From assembly GCF_938045595.1 (NCBI RefSeq), contig NZ_CALIBB010000082.1:1-19290 (forward strand): DNA of 19,290 bases, in the 5' to 3' direction. This document shows positions 1 through 6,425 of the stretch, in pieces. The DNA is from an uncultured Campylobacter sp. (lineage in GTDB: Bacteria > Campylobacterota > Campylobacteria > Campylobacterales > Campylobacteraceae). The notes under the pieces are model-generated. The model made no database searches, was not told where the DNA came from, and worked only from the letters and a program-made list of their open reading frames with translations. Position 1 is the first letter of the stretch. Each line of letters starts with the position of its first letter. Position numbers and translations under genes: made by a program.

Positions 1-610
1 TAAAGTATTCGTTTAAAAACGGCTCGCTAAATTTCGCGCGAATAAAGCCGCGTTTAAACTGCTCCGTCAAATTCGTCTCGTCGGTGAAGTATTTTAAGTT
101 TCGCTCACGCAAAAACCGCTCCAGCTCGCACTTTCGCACGCTTAGAAGCGGACGAGCGATCACGCAATCCTCGCGAGCCTCTAGCTCTTGCATGCCAAGT
201 AGCTCGCTAAGCCCCGCGCCGCGCCCAAGCTGCATCAAAAACCACTCGAATTTATCGTCAAATTGATGCGCCAAAATCAAATTTTCATATCCCTGCTCGC
301 GGCAAATTTGGCCGAAAAAATCATATCTGGCCGCGCGCGCCTCGTGCTCGAAATTTGAAGCGCCCAGCCGCACGCTTTTTACGTAGATTCGTTTGCTAAA
401 TTTGGCCGCCAGATCTCGCGCCGAGGCGATCTCGTCCTTGCTTTGCGCGCGGACGTTATAGTCCACGATCGCAAGGTCAAATTTTACGCCTGCCTCATCC
501 AGAAGGTAAAAAAGCGCTGTACTATCGACGCCATGCGAAAAGGCAAGCAGATTTTTGCTAGCTCGTAGCAAGGCTAAAATTTTGCTTGGAATTTCGGGCG
601 AGTTTTTCAT
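1..610 (-). CDS. tilS: tRNA(Ile)-lysidine synthetase TilS, 3' end outside window
   Basis: TilS converts the wobble cytidine of tRNA-Ile(CAU) to lysidine in an ATP-dependent reaction in the cytoplasm, so that the tRNA reads AUA and not AUG. About 203 N-terminal residues are visible. They begin MKNSPEIPSK and carry the PP-loop ATP motif as SHGVDS (residues 25-30; the family motif is SGGxDS). The TilS-type segment HQFDDKFEWFLMQLGRGAG follows further on. The ATG (608-610) overlaps the rimO stop codon as ATGA, so the start is well fixed and translation is probably coupled to rimO. It is the third gene of the panC-rimO-tilS run. The reading frame is still open at base 1, so the C-terminal tRNA-binding part is not seen. 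The identification is confident from the motif and length pattern. Confidence 0.9.
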   Translation of the reverse strand, partial: MKNSPEIPSKILALLRASKNLLAFSHGVDSTALFYLLDEAGVKFDLAIVDYNVRAQSKDEIASARDLAAKFSKRIYVKSVRLGASNFEHEARAARYDFFGQICREQGYENLILAHQFDDKFEWFLMQLGRGAGLSELLGMQELEAREDCVIARPLLSVRKCELERFLRERNLKYFTDETNLTEQFKRGFIRAKFSEPFLNEYF

Positions 611-2118
611 TGTCCTTGCGAGCTTTTTAGTACTCGCGCAAGCAGTCTATCGCCCGCAAATTCCGTGATTTCGCACTCGTATAGACCGCCTGCTTTTAGG
701 TTTTGCACGTAGCTTTCGTTGATTAAAATTTCGCCGTCGATGTCCTTGTCCCATGCAAGGGGCTTAGCGCCGTAAAAAAACTCGCCCTCGCTGCTGGCGC
801 CTTCGATTATTAGGGGCATCTTTTTGCCTACGAGCGCGCGCATGCTATTATCTATCGCCTCGCGCGTGATTTTTTCGATTTTATTCAGACGGCGACTAAT
901 TGTCCGTGCGGGGATCTGCGGCATCGCAAAGCTCGCCGTATCCTCCTCCTTGCTGTAGGCAAAAGCTGAAATTCTATCAAATTTAAACTCCCGCAAAAAT
1001 GCGCAAAGCTCGTCAAATTCGGCTTCACCCTCGCCCGGGTGCCCCACTATGACGCCCGTGCGGAGGAACGAGTTTGGTGCTGCACGCATTAAGCTTAAAA
1101 GCTCTTTGATTCGCGCCGCGCCCGCGCCGCGCTTCATCAGGCTTAGCATTTTGTCGTTTATGTGTTGAATCGGCATGTCGAAGTAGTTTGCGAAAACGGG
1201 TGAGTCAGTGATTGCGCGGATGAGCCGCTCGTCGGTGCTGGTGGGGTAGAGATACAGCGCGCGCGCGACCTTGACACCCTCGATTTTTTCGATGTGTTTT
1301 ATCAGTGCGACTAGATCCACGTCTTGCTCGTGGGCTCTTTCGTCGCCAGCACTCTCGCCGCCAGAGCCCTTATCGCAGACGAGCCTACTTTGAGCGGCAA
1401 TTCTATCTCTCGCGCCGCCGCTTGAGCCATCGGAATTCTGCCCGTCGCGAAAGCCCGCAAAATTTAACTCGCCTTCGGAGCCTTTAAAATTTGATCTGCC
1501 CTTGTTGCTGCGTCTTAGATCACGACCGTAGCTGCTGGAATCCTGTGCGATAAAGCTGAAATCGTAAAATCCGCGCGCTACCAAGCCGCGCACCTCCGCT
1601 TCGATGTCGTCTATACAGCGGCTTTTTAGGCGGCCTTTGAAGCTCGGAATAGCGCAGAAAGAGCACTTTTGATTACAGCCCTCCGAAATTTTAACGTAAG
1701 CGTGGTAGTTTGAGCCCGTTATCACGCGCGAAGAGGTAAGCGCGGGACTTTGCAGATAGGTTTGCGGGCTGAATAAATTCTGCTTTTTTAAAATCATCTC
1801 ATCGATTTTATCGTAGTCGCCGACGCCGCTAAAAATATCGACCTCGGGCAGCTCGCGCATGAGCTCGTCTTTGTAGCGCTGCATCAGACAGCCCGTGACG
1901 ACCAGCAGCGCGCCGCTTTTTTTCTGCTCGCTAAGCTTCAAAATCGTGCGGATACTCTCCTGCTTGGCGCTTGCTATGAAGCCGCAGGTATTTACGATCA
2001 TCACGTCCGCGCTAGCAGGCTCATCCGTGAGCTCGTAGTTTTGCAGACGCCCGAGCATGATCTCGGAGTCGACTAAATTCTTATTGCAGCCTAGAGAAAC
2101 GAGATGGAGTTTTGCCAT
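607..2118 (-). CDS. rimO: Ribosomal protein S12 methylthiotransferase RimO with a low-complexity insert
   Basis: RimO is a radical-SAM enzyme that adds a methylthio group to the conserved aspartate of ribosomal protein S12. The MTTase N-terminal domain has its cluster cysteines at C11, C45 and C77. The radical-SAM CxxxCxxC motif is at C148, C152 and C155 (EGCNQKCSFCAIPSFKG). A TRAM-like C-terminal region follows. The choice of RimO over MiaB rests on the start MAKLHLVSLGCNKN and on IAQDSSSYGRDL. At 503 residues it is about 60 longer than the usual roughly 440. The excess is a Gly/Ser/Asp/Arg-rich stretch at about residues 201-266, between the IAQD strand and the VDLVALIKHIEKIEG helix of the radical-SAM domain. 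The gene starts one base after the panC stop. The insert is in frame and keeps both halves intact, so the enzyme is probably active. Confidence 0.93.
   Translation of the reverse strand: MAKLHLVSLGCNKNLVDSEIMLGRLQNYELTDEPASADVMIVNTCGFIASAKQESIRTILKLSEQKKSGALLVVTGCLMQRYKDELMRELPEVDIFSGVGDYDKIDEMILKKQNLFSPQTYLQSPALTSSRVITGSNYHAYVKISEGCNQKCSFCAIPSFKGRLKSRCIDDIEAEVRGLVARGFYDFSFIAQDSSSYGRDLRRSNKGRSNFKGSEGELNFAGFRDGQNSDGSSGGARDRIAAQSRLVCDKGSGGESAGDERAHEQDVDLVALIKHIEKIEGVKVARALYLYPTSTDERLIRAITDSPVFANYFDMPIQHINDKMLSLMKRGAGAARIKELLSLMRAAPNSFLRTGVIVGHPGEGEAEFDELCAFLREFKFDRISAFAYSKEEDTASFAMPQIPARTISRRLNKIEKITREAIDNSMRALVGKKMPLIIEGASSEGEFFYGAKPLAWDKDIDGEILINESYVQNLKAGGLYECEITEFAGDRLLARVLKSSQGQ
1321..1518 (-). 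other. Low-complexity insert inside RimO
   Basis: This stretch encodes about residues 201-266 of RimO, with pieces such as RSNKGRSNFKGSEGELNF and GSGGESAGDERAHEQD. It has no counterpart in the family as I know it, where the IAQD(T/S)S(S/A)Y strand is followed almost directly by the helix before ARxLYLYP. It is rich in Gly, Ser, Arg and Asp and contains three RAATTY hexamers, arising from its N-F and N-S codon pairs. The boundaries are by eye, good to about five residues. Confidence 0.7.
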
Positions 2119-2119
2119 T

Positions 2120-2941
2120 TTACAGCCAGATATTATCGATCAGGCGGGTTGTGCCGACCTTTGCGGCAAGCAGGATTATCGTATCGCCTTGCTTGATCTG
2201 CGAAATTTCATTAAATTTATAATCCACGAACGCTATATAATCGACCGCCAGCGGCTCAAGCACGCTAAGCATCTTTTCGCGGATGATATTTAGGCTGATC
2301 TCACCTTTTTTAATAAGCGAGCTGGCATTTAGCAAGGAGCGCGAAAGCTTAAGCGCCATAAGCTTTCCCTCCTCGTCCAAATAGGCGTTACGTGAGCTAA
2401 GTGCCAAGCCGTCGCTCTCGCGCACGATCTCACAAGGGATGATACTTATAGGCATAAAAAAGCTCTTTACCATCTTCTGTACGATGAAAAGCTGCTGGGT
2501 GTCCTTTTTGCCCATATAAACGTTGCTAGGACGAGTTAGATTAAAAAGCTTATTTAGCACTTTAAGTACGCCGTCGAAGTGCCCGGGGCGCGTTTTGCCT
2601 TCTAAAATTTCACTTATCGGCTTAGGTGCTATGATCGCTGGCTCCTCCGTGCCGTAAATTTCATCCGCGGTCGGGATAAAAAGCGCGTTCACATCGAGGC
2701 TTTCGCAAATTTTAATATCACCCGCTTCGTTTTTTGGGTAGCTGTTTAGATCCTCGCCTGGCAAAAACTGCGCCGGATTGAGGAATGCGGAGACGATTAC
2801 GATGTCGTTTTCGTTCCGCGCTCTTTTTATGAGGCTCGCATGCCCCGCGTGCAAAGCCCCCATCGTAGGCACGAAGCCAACGCTGCCGCTTGCTGATGCT
2901 CTGAAGCTTTTTAGCTCCTCTACGCTTCTAATGATCTGCAT
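2120..2941 (-). CDS. panC: Pantoate--beta-alanine ligase (pantothenate synthetase)
   Basis: PanC joins pantoate and beta-alanine with ATP to make pantothenate, the last step before coenzyme A synthesis. At 273 residues it has near-normal family length. The nucleotidyl-transferase motifs are present: PTMGALHAGH at residues 25-34 with the HxGH site, SAFLNPAQF, KTRPGHFDGV, MGKKDTQQ and the KMSKS-like SDGLALSSRN. The start at 2941 has a purine-rich Shine-Dalgarno (AAGAGAGA) a few bases upstream and a TATAAT box further up. It is the first gene of the minus-strand run, with rimO one base downstream, so a vitamin-synthesis gene is co-transcribed with a ribosome-modifying and a tRNA-modifying gene. 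Nothing unusual is seen in the protein. Confidence 0.95.
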   Translation of the reverse strand: MQIIRSVEELKSFRASASGSVGFVPTMGALHAGHASLIKRARNENDIVIVSAFLNPAQFLPGEDLNSYPKNEAGDIKICESLDVNALFIPTADEIYGTEEPAIIAPKPISEILEGKTRPGHFDGVLKVLNKLFNLTRPSNVYMGKKDTQQLFIVQKMVKSFFMPISIIPCEIVRESDGLALSSRNAYLDEEGKLMALKLSRSLLNASSLIKKGEISLNIIREKMLSVLEPLAVDYIAFVDYKFNEISQIKQGDTIILLAAKVGTTRLIDNIWL

Positions 2942-2977
2942 TGTTCTCTCTTTTCAATATAAAATATTAGGCTCGCA

Positions 2978-2983
2978 ATTATA
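2978..2983 (-). promoter_or_regulatory. Candidate -10 box of panC-rimO-tilS
   Basis: On the minus strand a perfect TATAAT lies about 36 bases before the panC ATG, with AT-rich sequence upstream and no clear -35 hexamer. That is the usual form of the sigma-70 promoter in Campylobacter. Transcription would start about 30 bases before panC. Confidence 0.6.
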
Positions 2984-3105
2984 TCAAAAAATATTAAAGG
3001 TATAAATTAAGCGCGAAAGGGCGGTCTATTTAGCGAGCGTTAATCAATAAGTACTAAAATCTACCACGAGCTTTAGCTCTAAAATAAACTTCAAAAGGAG
3101 CGAAA

Positions 3106-3405
3106 ATGGCTACTCAAGAGACAGATTTAGATTCTTTGAAAAAGGATATCGACTCTTTAAAAGCGGATTTTAAAGAGATTATGAAGTCTATCAAAAACAT
3201 AGGCGCAGAGCGTGCGGAGTCTGCTAAAGATAAAATTCTAGATCAGCTAAATAGCAATGAGATCAAAAAATATATAGATGATCTAAGGCTCAAAGGCAAA
3301 GACGGCATAGAAAGCGTAAATGACACGATAAAACAAGACCCGATAAAAAGCATCGCGATCGCTGCTAGCGTCGGATTTTTGCTCGCTTGGTTGCTGAAAA
3401 AATAA
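3106..3405 (+). CDS. DUF883 / YqjD-ElaB-like membrane-anchored protein
   Basis: A 99-residue protein with a charged, probably helical or coiled-coil body (residues 1-75, rich in Lys, Asp and Glu). One C-terminal membrane segment (about 79-97) ends in Leu-Leu-Lys-Lys. The DPIKSIAIAASVGFLLAWLL ending matches the DUF883 pattern (xPxxSxxxAxxxGxLLGxLL). In E. coli the family members YqjD, ElaB and YgaM are anchored in the inner membrane and bind ribosomes in stationary phase. A similar role here is inference. AAGGAG sits 7-8 bases before the ATG. The stop codon overlaps the ATG of the next gene by one base (TAATG). It is the first gene of a three-gene group laid out like E. coli yqjD-yqjE-yqjK. 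Confidence 0.8.
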   Translation: MATQETDLDSLKKDIDSLKADFKEIMKSIKNIGAERAESAKDKILDQLNSNEIKKYIDDLRLKGKDGIESVNDTIKQDPIKSIAIAASVGFLLAWLLKK

Positions 3406-3680
3406 TGGCCGGCATATCTGAATTTATAGTTTCGGTAGTAGAGCTCGTAGACGCTCAAGCTAGCGATATCAGGCGCTCTTTTTTAAAGAGCACCAATTCG
3501 GTTTTACTAAATATAATTATGGGCGTAATTTGCATTATAGGCTTAGTTTTCTTTTTGCTAGGACTGCACGCGCTTCTTGAAAAAACTATCGGAGAAATTT
3601 GGGCGTATTTTGCCTGCTCCATTGTAGCTTTTTTATGTTCTATTATCGTATATAAGGTGCTTTCGTGCAAAGTGAAATGA
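3405..3680 (+). CDS. YqjE-like two-helix membrane protein
   Basis: A 91-residue protein beginning MAGISEFIVSVVELVDAQ: an amphipathic N-terminal helix, a membrane segment at about residues 33-55 and a second at about 63-84. This is the architecture of the YqjE / phage-holin-like superfamily (DUF1469). The open frame reaches back to a TTG at 3387, but the ATG at 3405 overlaps the previous stop as TAATG and gives the better start by translational coupling. Its position directly after a DUF883 gene supports the YqjE assignment, because yqjD and yqjE are adjacent in E. coli. The biochemical function is not established for the family. It overlaps the following gene by four bases (ATGA). Confidence 0.7.
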   Translation: MAGISEFIVSVVELVDAQASDIRRSFLKSTNSVLLNIIMGVICIIGLVFFLLGLHALLEKTIGEIWAYFACSIVAFLCSIIVYKVLSCKVK

Positions 3681-3901
3681 CAAAAGAAAAGCTAAGACTA
3701 GTGGTGTCTATGCTTGAAGACAAAAAAGCCGATTGCAAAAAGTTGAAGCTAGAAGAGGCAAAGCTAAAACTGCTACTAAACGACCCATTGCCCGATCTCT
3801 CGATGGAGCTTAAACTGATTAATCATGGCAATATCAAGCAGATTTTGATATCCCTAATAGATAAATGCTTCATAATACCCGCCTTAAATAAAATTTTATA
3901 A
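3677..3901 (+). CDS. Small charged protein, third gene of the YqjD/YqjE-like group
   Basis: A 74-residue protein starting MTKEKLRLVVSMLEDKKADC. Its N-terminal half is Lys/Glu/Leu-rich and probably coiled coil. The C-terminal half is more hydrophobic (QILISLIDKCFIIPALNKIL) and could be a membrane-associated helix. The ATG at 3677 overlaps the stop of the YqjE-like gene as ATGA. An upstream GTG at 3665 is possible but less likely. By position it corresponds to E. coli yqjK, but no sequence similarity can be claimed by eye. The TAA at 3899-3901 is followed within 25 bases by the prfB promoter. Confidence 0.6.
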   Translation: MTKEKLRLVVSMLEDKKADCKKLKLEEAKLKLLLNDPLPDLSMELKLINHGNIKQILISLIDKCFIIPALNKIL

Positions 3902-3920
3902 ACAACCTTAATCCAAAATA

Positions 3921-3929
3921 TGTTATAAT
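3921..3929 (+). promoter_or_regulatory. Extended -10 promoter of prfB
   Basis: TGTTATAAT fits the extended -10 form TGnTATAAT exactly. It lies 31 bases before the prfB TTG codon, so the leader would be short (about 24 bases). No clear -35 box is seen, as is usual for Campylobacter. Confidence 0.65.
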
Positions 3930-3959
3930 CACGCCAAAAGCATAAAAAGGTCTTAAATT

Positions 3960-5057
3960 TTGGATAATTACGAATACACGGAACTTTTAAAAACCCTAAA
4001 TACTAAAGTCGAAAATATTGCAGGCGTCGTAAAACCGGAGAACATTAAAGCGCGCCTAAAAGAGATCGAGGAGCTTGAAAACGATCAAAATCTTTGGCAG
4101 GACGTCGCAAAAGCAGGCGCCATCGGCAAGGAAAAAACTAAAATTTCAAATATCTTAAATAAATTTCTAAACGCTAAAAACGCCGTAGATGACGCGAAGG
4201 CTCTATATGAGCTGGCAAACTCGGAAAACGACGAAGAGACGATAAACTCGCTTTTCGCCGAGGCGGACGAGCTAGAGGACAAGATCATAAATTTAGAAAT
4301 TTCTATGATGCTTAGCGGCGAAAACGACGATAAAAACGCTATCGTCAGCATTCATCCGGGCGCGGGCGGTACGGAGAGCAACGACTGGGCGAGTATGCTA
4401 TATCGCATGTATCTGCGCTTTTGCGAGCGAGAGGGCTTTAAGATCGAGGTTTTGGACTTTCAAGAGGGCGAGGAAGCAGGTCTTAAGGATGTCAGCTTCA
4501 TCGTGCGCGGCGAGAACGCCTACGGATATCTGAAAGCCGAAAACGGCATCCATCGCCTGGTGCGCGTAAGCCCGTTTGATAGCGCAGGGCGTAGACATAC
4601 GAGCTTTTCAAGCGTGATGGTAAGCCCCGAGCTAAATGATGATATCGAGATAAATATCGAAGAGAAGGATATTCGTGTCGATGTGTTTCGCGCAAGCGGC
4701 GCAGGCGGGCAGCATATCAATAAAACCGAAAGCGCCGTGCGTATCACGCACATCCCGACGGGTATCGTAGTAAACTGCCAAAACGATAGAAGCCAGCACA
4801 AAAACAAAGAAACGGCGATGAAGGTGTTAAAGTCGCGCCTTTACGAACTTGAGCTAATGAAGCAGCGCGAAAAGGACGAAAACGTGCCTAAGAGCGAGAT
4901 AGGCTGGGGGCATCAGATCCGCTCCTACGTGCTTTTCCCATATCAACAGGTTAAGGATAACCGCAGCGGCGAGGCGTATAGCCAAACCGATGCGATTTTA
5001 GACGGCGATATAAAAAGCATAATCGAAGGCGTTTTGATTTCACAAGCGAACAGATAA
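3960..5057 (+). CDS. prfB: Peptide chain release factor 2 (RF2)
   Basis: RF2 recognises UAA and UGA stop codons and releases the peptide from the ribosome. The 365-residue protein carries the SPF anticodon-like tripeptide (residues 204-206, in VRVSPFDSAGRRHTSF) and the catalytic GGQ (249-251, in GAGGQHINKTESAVRITHIP). The start is a TTG preceded by AAGG. The resulting MDNYEYTELLKTL matches the N-terminus known from Campylobacter RF2. Many bacteria, E. coli among them, autoregulate prfB by a +1 frameshift at an early in-frame UGA. This gene is one unbroken frame with no such site, so that feedback is absent. The gene has its own extended -10 promoter and is followed closely by a small unknown gene. 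Confidence 0.95.
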   Translation: MDNYEYTELLKTLNTKVENIAGVVKPENIKARLKEIEELENDQNLWQDVAKAGAIGKEKTKISNILNKFLNAKNAVDDAKALYELANSENDEETINSLFAEADELEDKIINLEISMMLSGENDDKNAIVSIHPGAGGTESNDWASMLYRMYLRFCEREGFKIEVLDFQEGEEAGLKDVSFIVRGENAYGYLKAENGIHRLVRVSPFDSAGRRHTSFSSVMVSPELNDDIEINIEEKDIRVDVFRASGAGGQHINKTESAVRITHIPTGIVVNCQNDRSQHKNKETAMKVLKSRLYELELMKQREKDENVPKSEIGWGHQIRSYVLFPYQQVKDNRSGEAYSQTDAILDGDIKSIIEGVLISQANR

Positions 5058-5077
5058 ATTTTTTAGAAAGGATGAGA

Positions 5078-5413
5078 ATGAGTGAAGATGGAATTTTGCT
5101 AGCGCTAGGATATAGCGTAAACGACGCGACGGTCGCGCAGCTGCGAGGAATTTTATCGAAGTGCGATTTTGAGGATAATGAGCTCGATCGCATCGTAGGG
5201 CTGAACGATAAGCTTAAAATTTACGGTGCGCACGTGGCGATGTCGAATTCTAACCCGTATTTTAAGATCAAAAATGACGCTACAAATGAGGAGCGCAAGA
5301 CTGCTGCGGAGCAGATCATCCGATCTTGGTCGGAAAAATTTAAGCTCAAGCTGCAAAAGGTCGCGGGCAAAGAGACCTATTACGTTTTGGGTCGCCAAAT
5401 TTCAAAAAATTAA
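5078..5413 (+). CDS. Conserved small protein of unknown function
   Basis: A 111-residue soluble protein starting MSEDGILLALGYSVNDATVAQL. It has no membrane segment or signal peptide and is rich in charged residues. The ATG at 5078 is chosen over the one at 5072 because AAGG (5068-5071) lies six bases before 5078 but abuts 5072. It starts 20 bases after prfB and ends 10 bases before the lipoprotein gene, so it is probably co-transcribed with both. I do not recognise a domain. The balanced alpha/beta composition and the repeated Lys/Glu pattern near RKTAAEQIIRSWSEKFKLKL suggest a compact cytoplasmic fold, but this is inference only. Confidence 0.7.
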   Translation: MSEDGILLALGYSVNDATVAQLRGILSKCDFEDNELDRIVGLNDKLKIYGAHVAMSNSNPYFKIKNDATNEERKTAAEQIIRSWSEKFKLKLQKVAGKETYYVLGRQISKN

Positions 5414-5423
5414 GGAGCAAAAT

Positions 5424-5861
5424 ATGAAAAAAATTCTAGCTTTGATCGCCGCCGGAGTATTTTTGGCAGGCTGCGTTAGCAACGCGCCAAAGAGCGCAGT
5501 CGATGCGCCAAAGAGCGGCAAATATTCCTTCGCCGATGTTCAAGACGGTATCCGTGCGATGAACCTACAAGGCAGCGTCGTGCAAAGCGATGCATGCAAA
5601 AACGGCAATGGCGCAATGTGTCTAAATTTTGCGGATTCTATGTATTCCAAGCACGACTATGCTTCCGCCGCCAATGCCTACAACGCTGCGTGCACGCTCT
5701 CCCAAAACTTCCCTGCTTGCCAGAAGCTCGCAGCGATGTTTGAAAAAGGCGAGGGCGTGGAGCAGAATAAATTCAACGCCATTGATCTATACCGCATCTC
5801 GTGCTATTACGGCTACAAGGACGCGTGCGCAAATATGCGCCGCTTAGGCTATAACGGCTAA
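5424..5861 (+). CDS. Cys-rich Sel1-like lipoprotein (HcpA-type)
   Basis: A 145-residue protein with a lipoprotein signal peptide MKKILALIAAGVFLAGC. The lipobox is LAGC and Cys17 is the lipidation site. After a short Ser/Pro/Lys-rich linker the mature part holds cysteine pairs C58/C66, C90/C99 and C127/C135. Each pair lies in a helix-turn-helix unit such as ACQKLAAMFEKGEGVEQN. This resembles the disulfide-linked Sel1-like repeats of the Helicobacter cysteine-rich proteins (Hcp). A periplasmic, membrane-tethered scaffold role is likely and the partner is unknown. A longer open frame reaches back to 5226, but the ATG at 5424 has AAGGAG seven bases upstream and directly creates the signal peptide. 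It is the last gene before a strong hairpin. Confidence 0.85.
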   Translation: MKKILALIAAGVFLAGCVSNAPKSAVDAPKSGKYSFADVQDGIRAMNLQGSVVQSDACKNGNGAMCLNFADSMYSKHDYASAANAYNAACTLSQNFPACQKLAAMFEKGEGVEQNKFNAIDLYRISCYYGYKDACANMRRLGYNG

Positions 5862-5922
5862 GGCTTTGGGATTTAAATTAAAATTCTATTTTAGATTTAC
5901 TCGCTACGAATTAGCTGCTTTC

Positions 5923-5956
5923 AAATTCCATTCCGCCGTATCGCGGGATGGAATTT
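5923..5956. terminator. 14-bp hairpin between convergent genes
   Basis: AAATTCCATTCCGC (5923-5936) and GCGGGATGGAATTT (5943-5956) pair over 14 bp with one G-T pair, around a six-base loop CGTATC. The hairpin sits between the convergent lipoprotein gene and the minus-strand membrane gene, so it probably acts as a terminator for one or both. There is no long T-run directly after it on either strand, which lowers confidence in a classical rho-independent terminator. Confidence 0.5.
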
Positions 5957-5972
5957 GTTGCATGAAATTCTG

Positions 5973-6023
5973 TTATCTAGCCGCAATGGCTAAAATTTTT
6001 CTTGCCTTCTCAATTTGCTCCAT
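5973..6023 (-). CDS. Possible 16-residue ORF after the split membrane gene
   Basis: On the minus strand an ATG 13 bases after the stop of the 129-residue membrane ORF opens MEQIEKARKILAIAAR, with a purine-rich stretch (AAAAAGAG) before it. It is too short to be judged by composition. It overlaps a small stem (5978-5992) followed by AAATTTTT on the plus strand that might be a weak terminator of the lipoprotein operon. It may be noise. It is recorded because a similarly short charged ORF follows the plus-strand paralogue at 17908. Confidence 0.2.
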   Translation of the reverse strand: MEQIEKARKILAIAAR

Positions 6024-6035
6024 AACATACTCTTT

Positions 6036-6425
6036 TTAAAATTTAAATTTTCTAAATTCTATTTTTTCGTTAAAGATCGACATCGTACGCTGCAGGTTGC
6101 TTATATCTTTTTGCATCGTTTGCATAAAATAATCTCTCAGCTGCAGATATTCCTCTTTATCTGCCATCAAAATATTTAGTATCTCAACCTCGGCGTTTTC
6201 TTTATAAAGCACAAGCTGATCGTGAAGACCGAAAAAACTAAGACTACCGTTGCGTAGGTGCATAATAGCCTTTGCTCCGAAAATTCCTGATGCAGCTAAA
6301 ACAAAAATACACAATATATCAGTTATGCTTTCGCCGATTGCCATATCGTATGTATCGGCGGCAAAAATTAATAAAATCCAAAGAAGTAGTGCTATTTTTA
6401 TAAACCAATTTATCCTTTGCCGCAT
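6036..6425 (-). pseudogene. C-terminal part of a frameshift-split RDYDKEP-family membrane protein
   Basis: A 129-residue ORF with two membrane segments (about residues 5-23 and 34-55) and a charged C-terminal helix region (ILMADKEEYLQLRDYFMQTM). Its ATG lies inside the preceding 244-residue ORF and overlaps it by 16 bases in another frame. The intact paralogues at 16881 and 18018 have, in one frame, two membrane helices, a short polar strand region, two more helices and a C-terminal helix with EIKE(Y/W)FL. The two minus-strand ORFs together recreate this order. One extra A in the GGCAAAGG at the junction would join the frames as G-K-R-I-N-W-F. I therefore read this as the second half of a broken gene. 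A genuine separate two-helix protein remains possible. Confidence 0.55.

Noticed and set aside
84..266. 60-codon plus-strand frame inside tilS
   Set aside because: It lies antisense to the clear TilS frame and reads as Ser/Arg-rich shadow sequence without a ribosome site.
5226..5423. N-terminal extension of the lipoprotein frame
   Set aside because: It overlaps the preceding gene in another frame. The ATG at 5424 with AAGGAG starts a perfect lipoprotein signal peptide.
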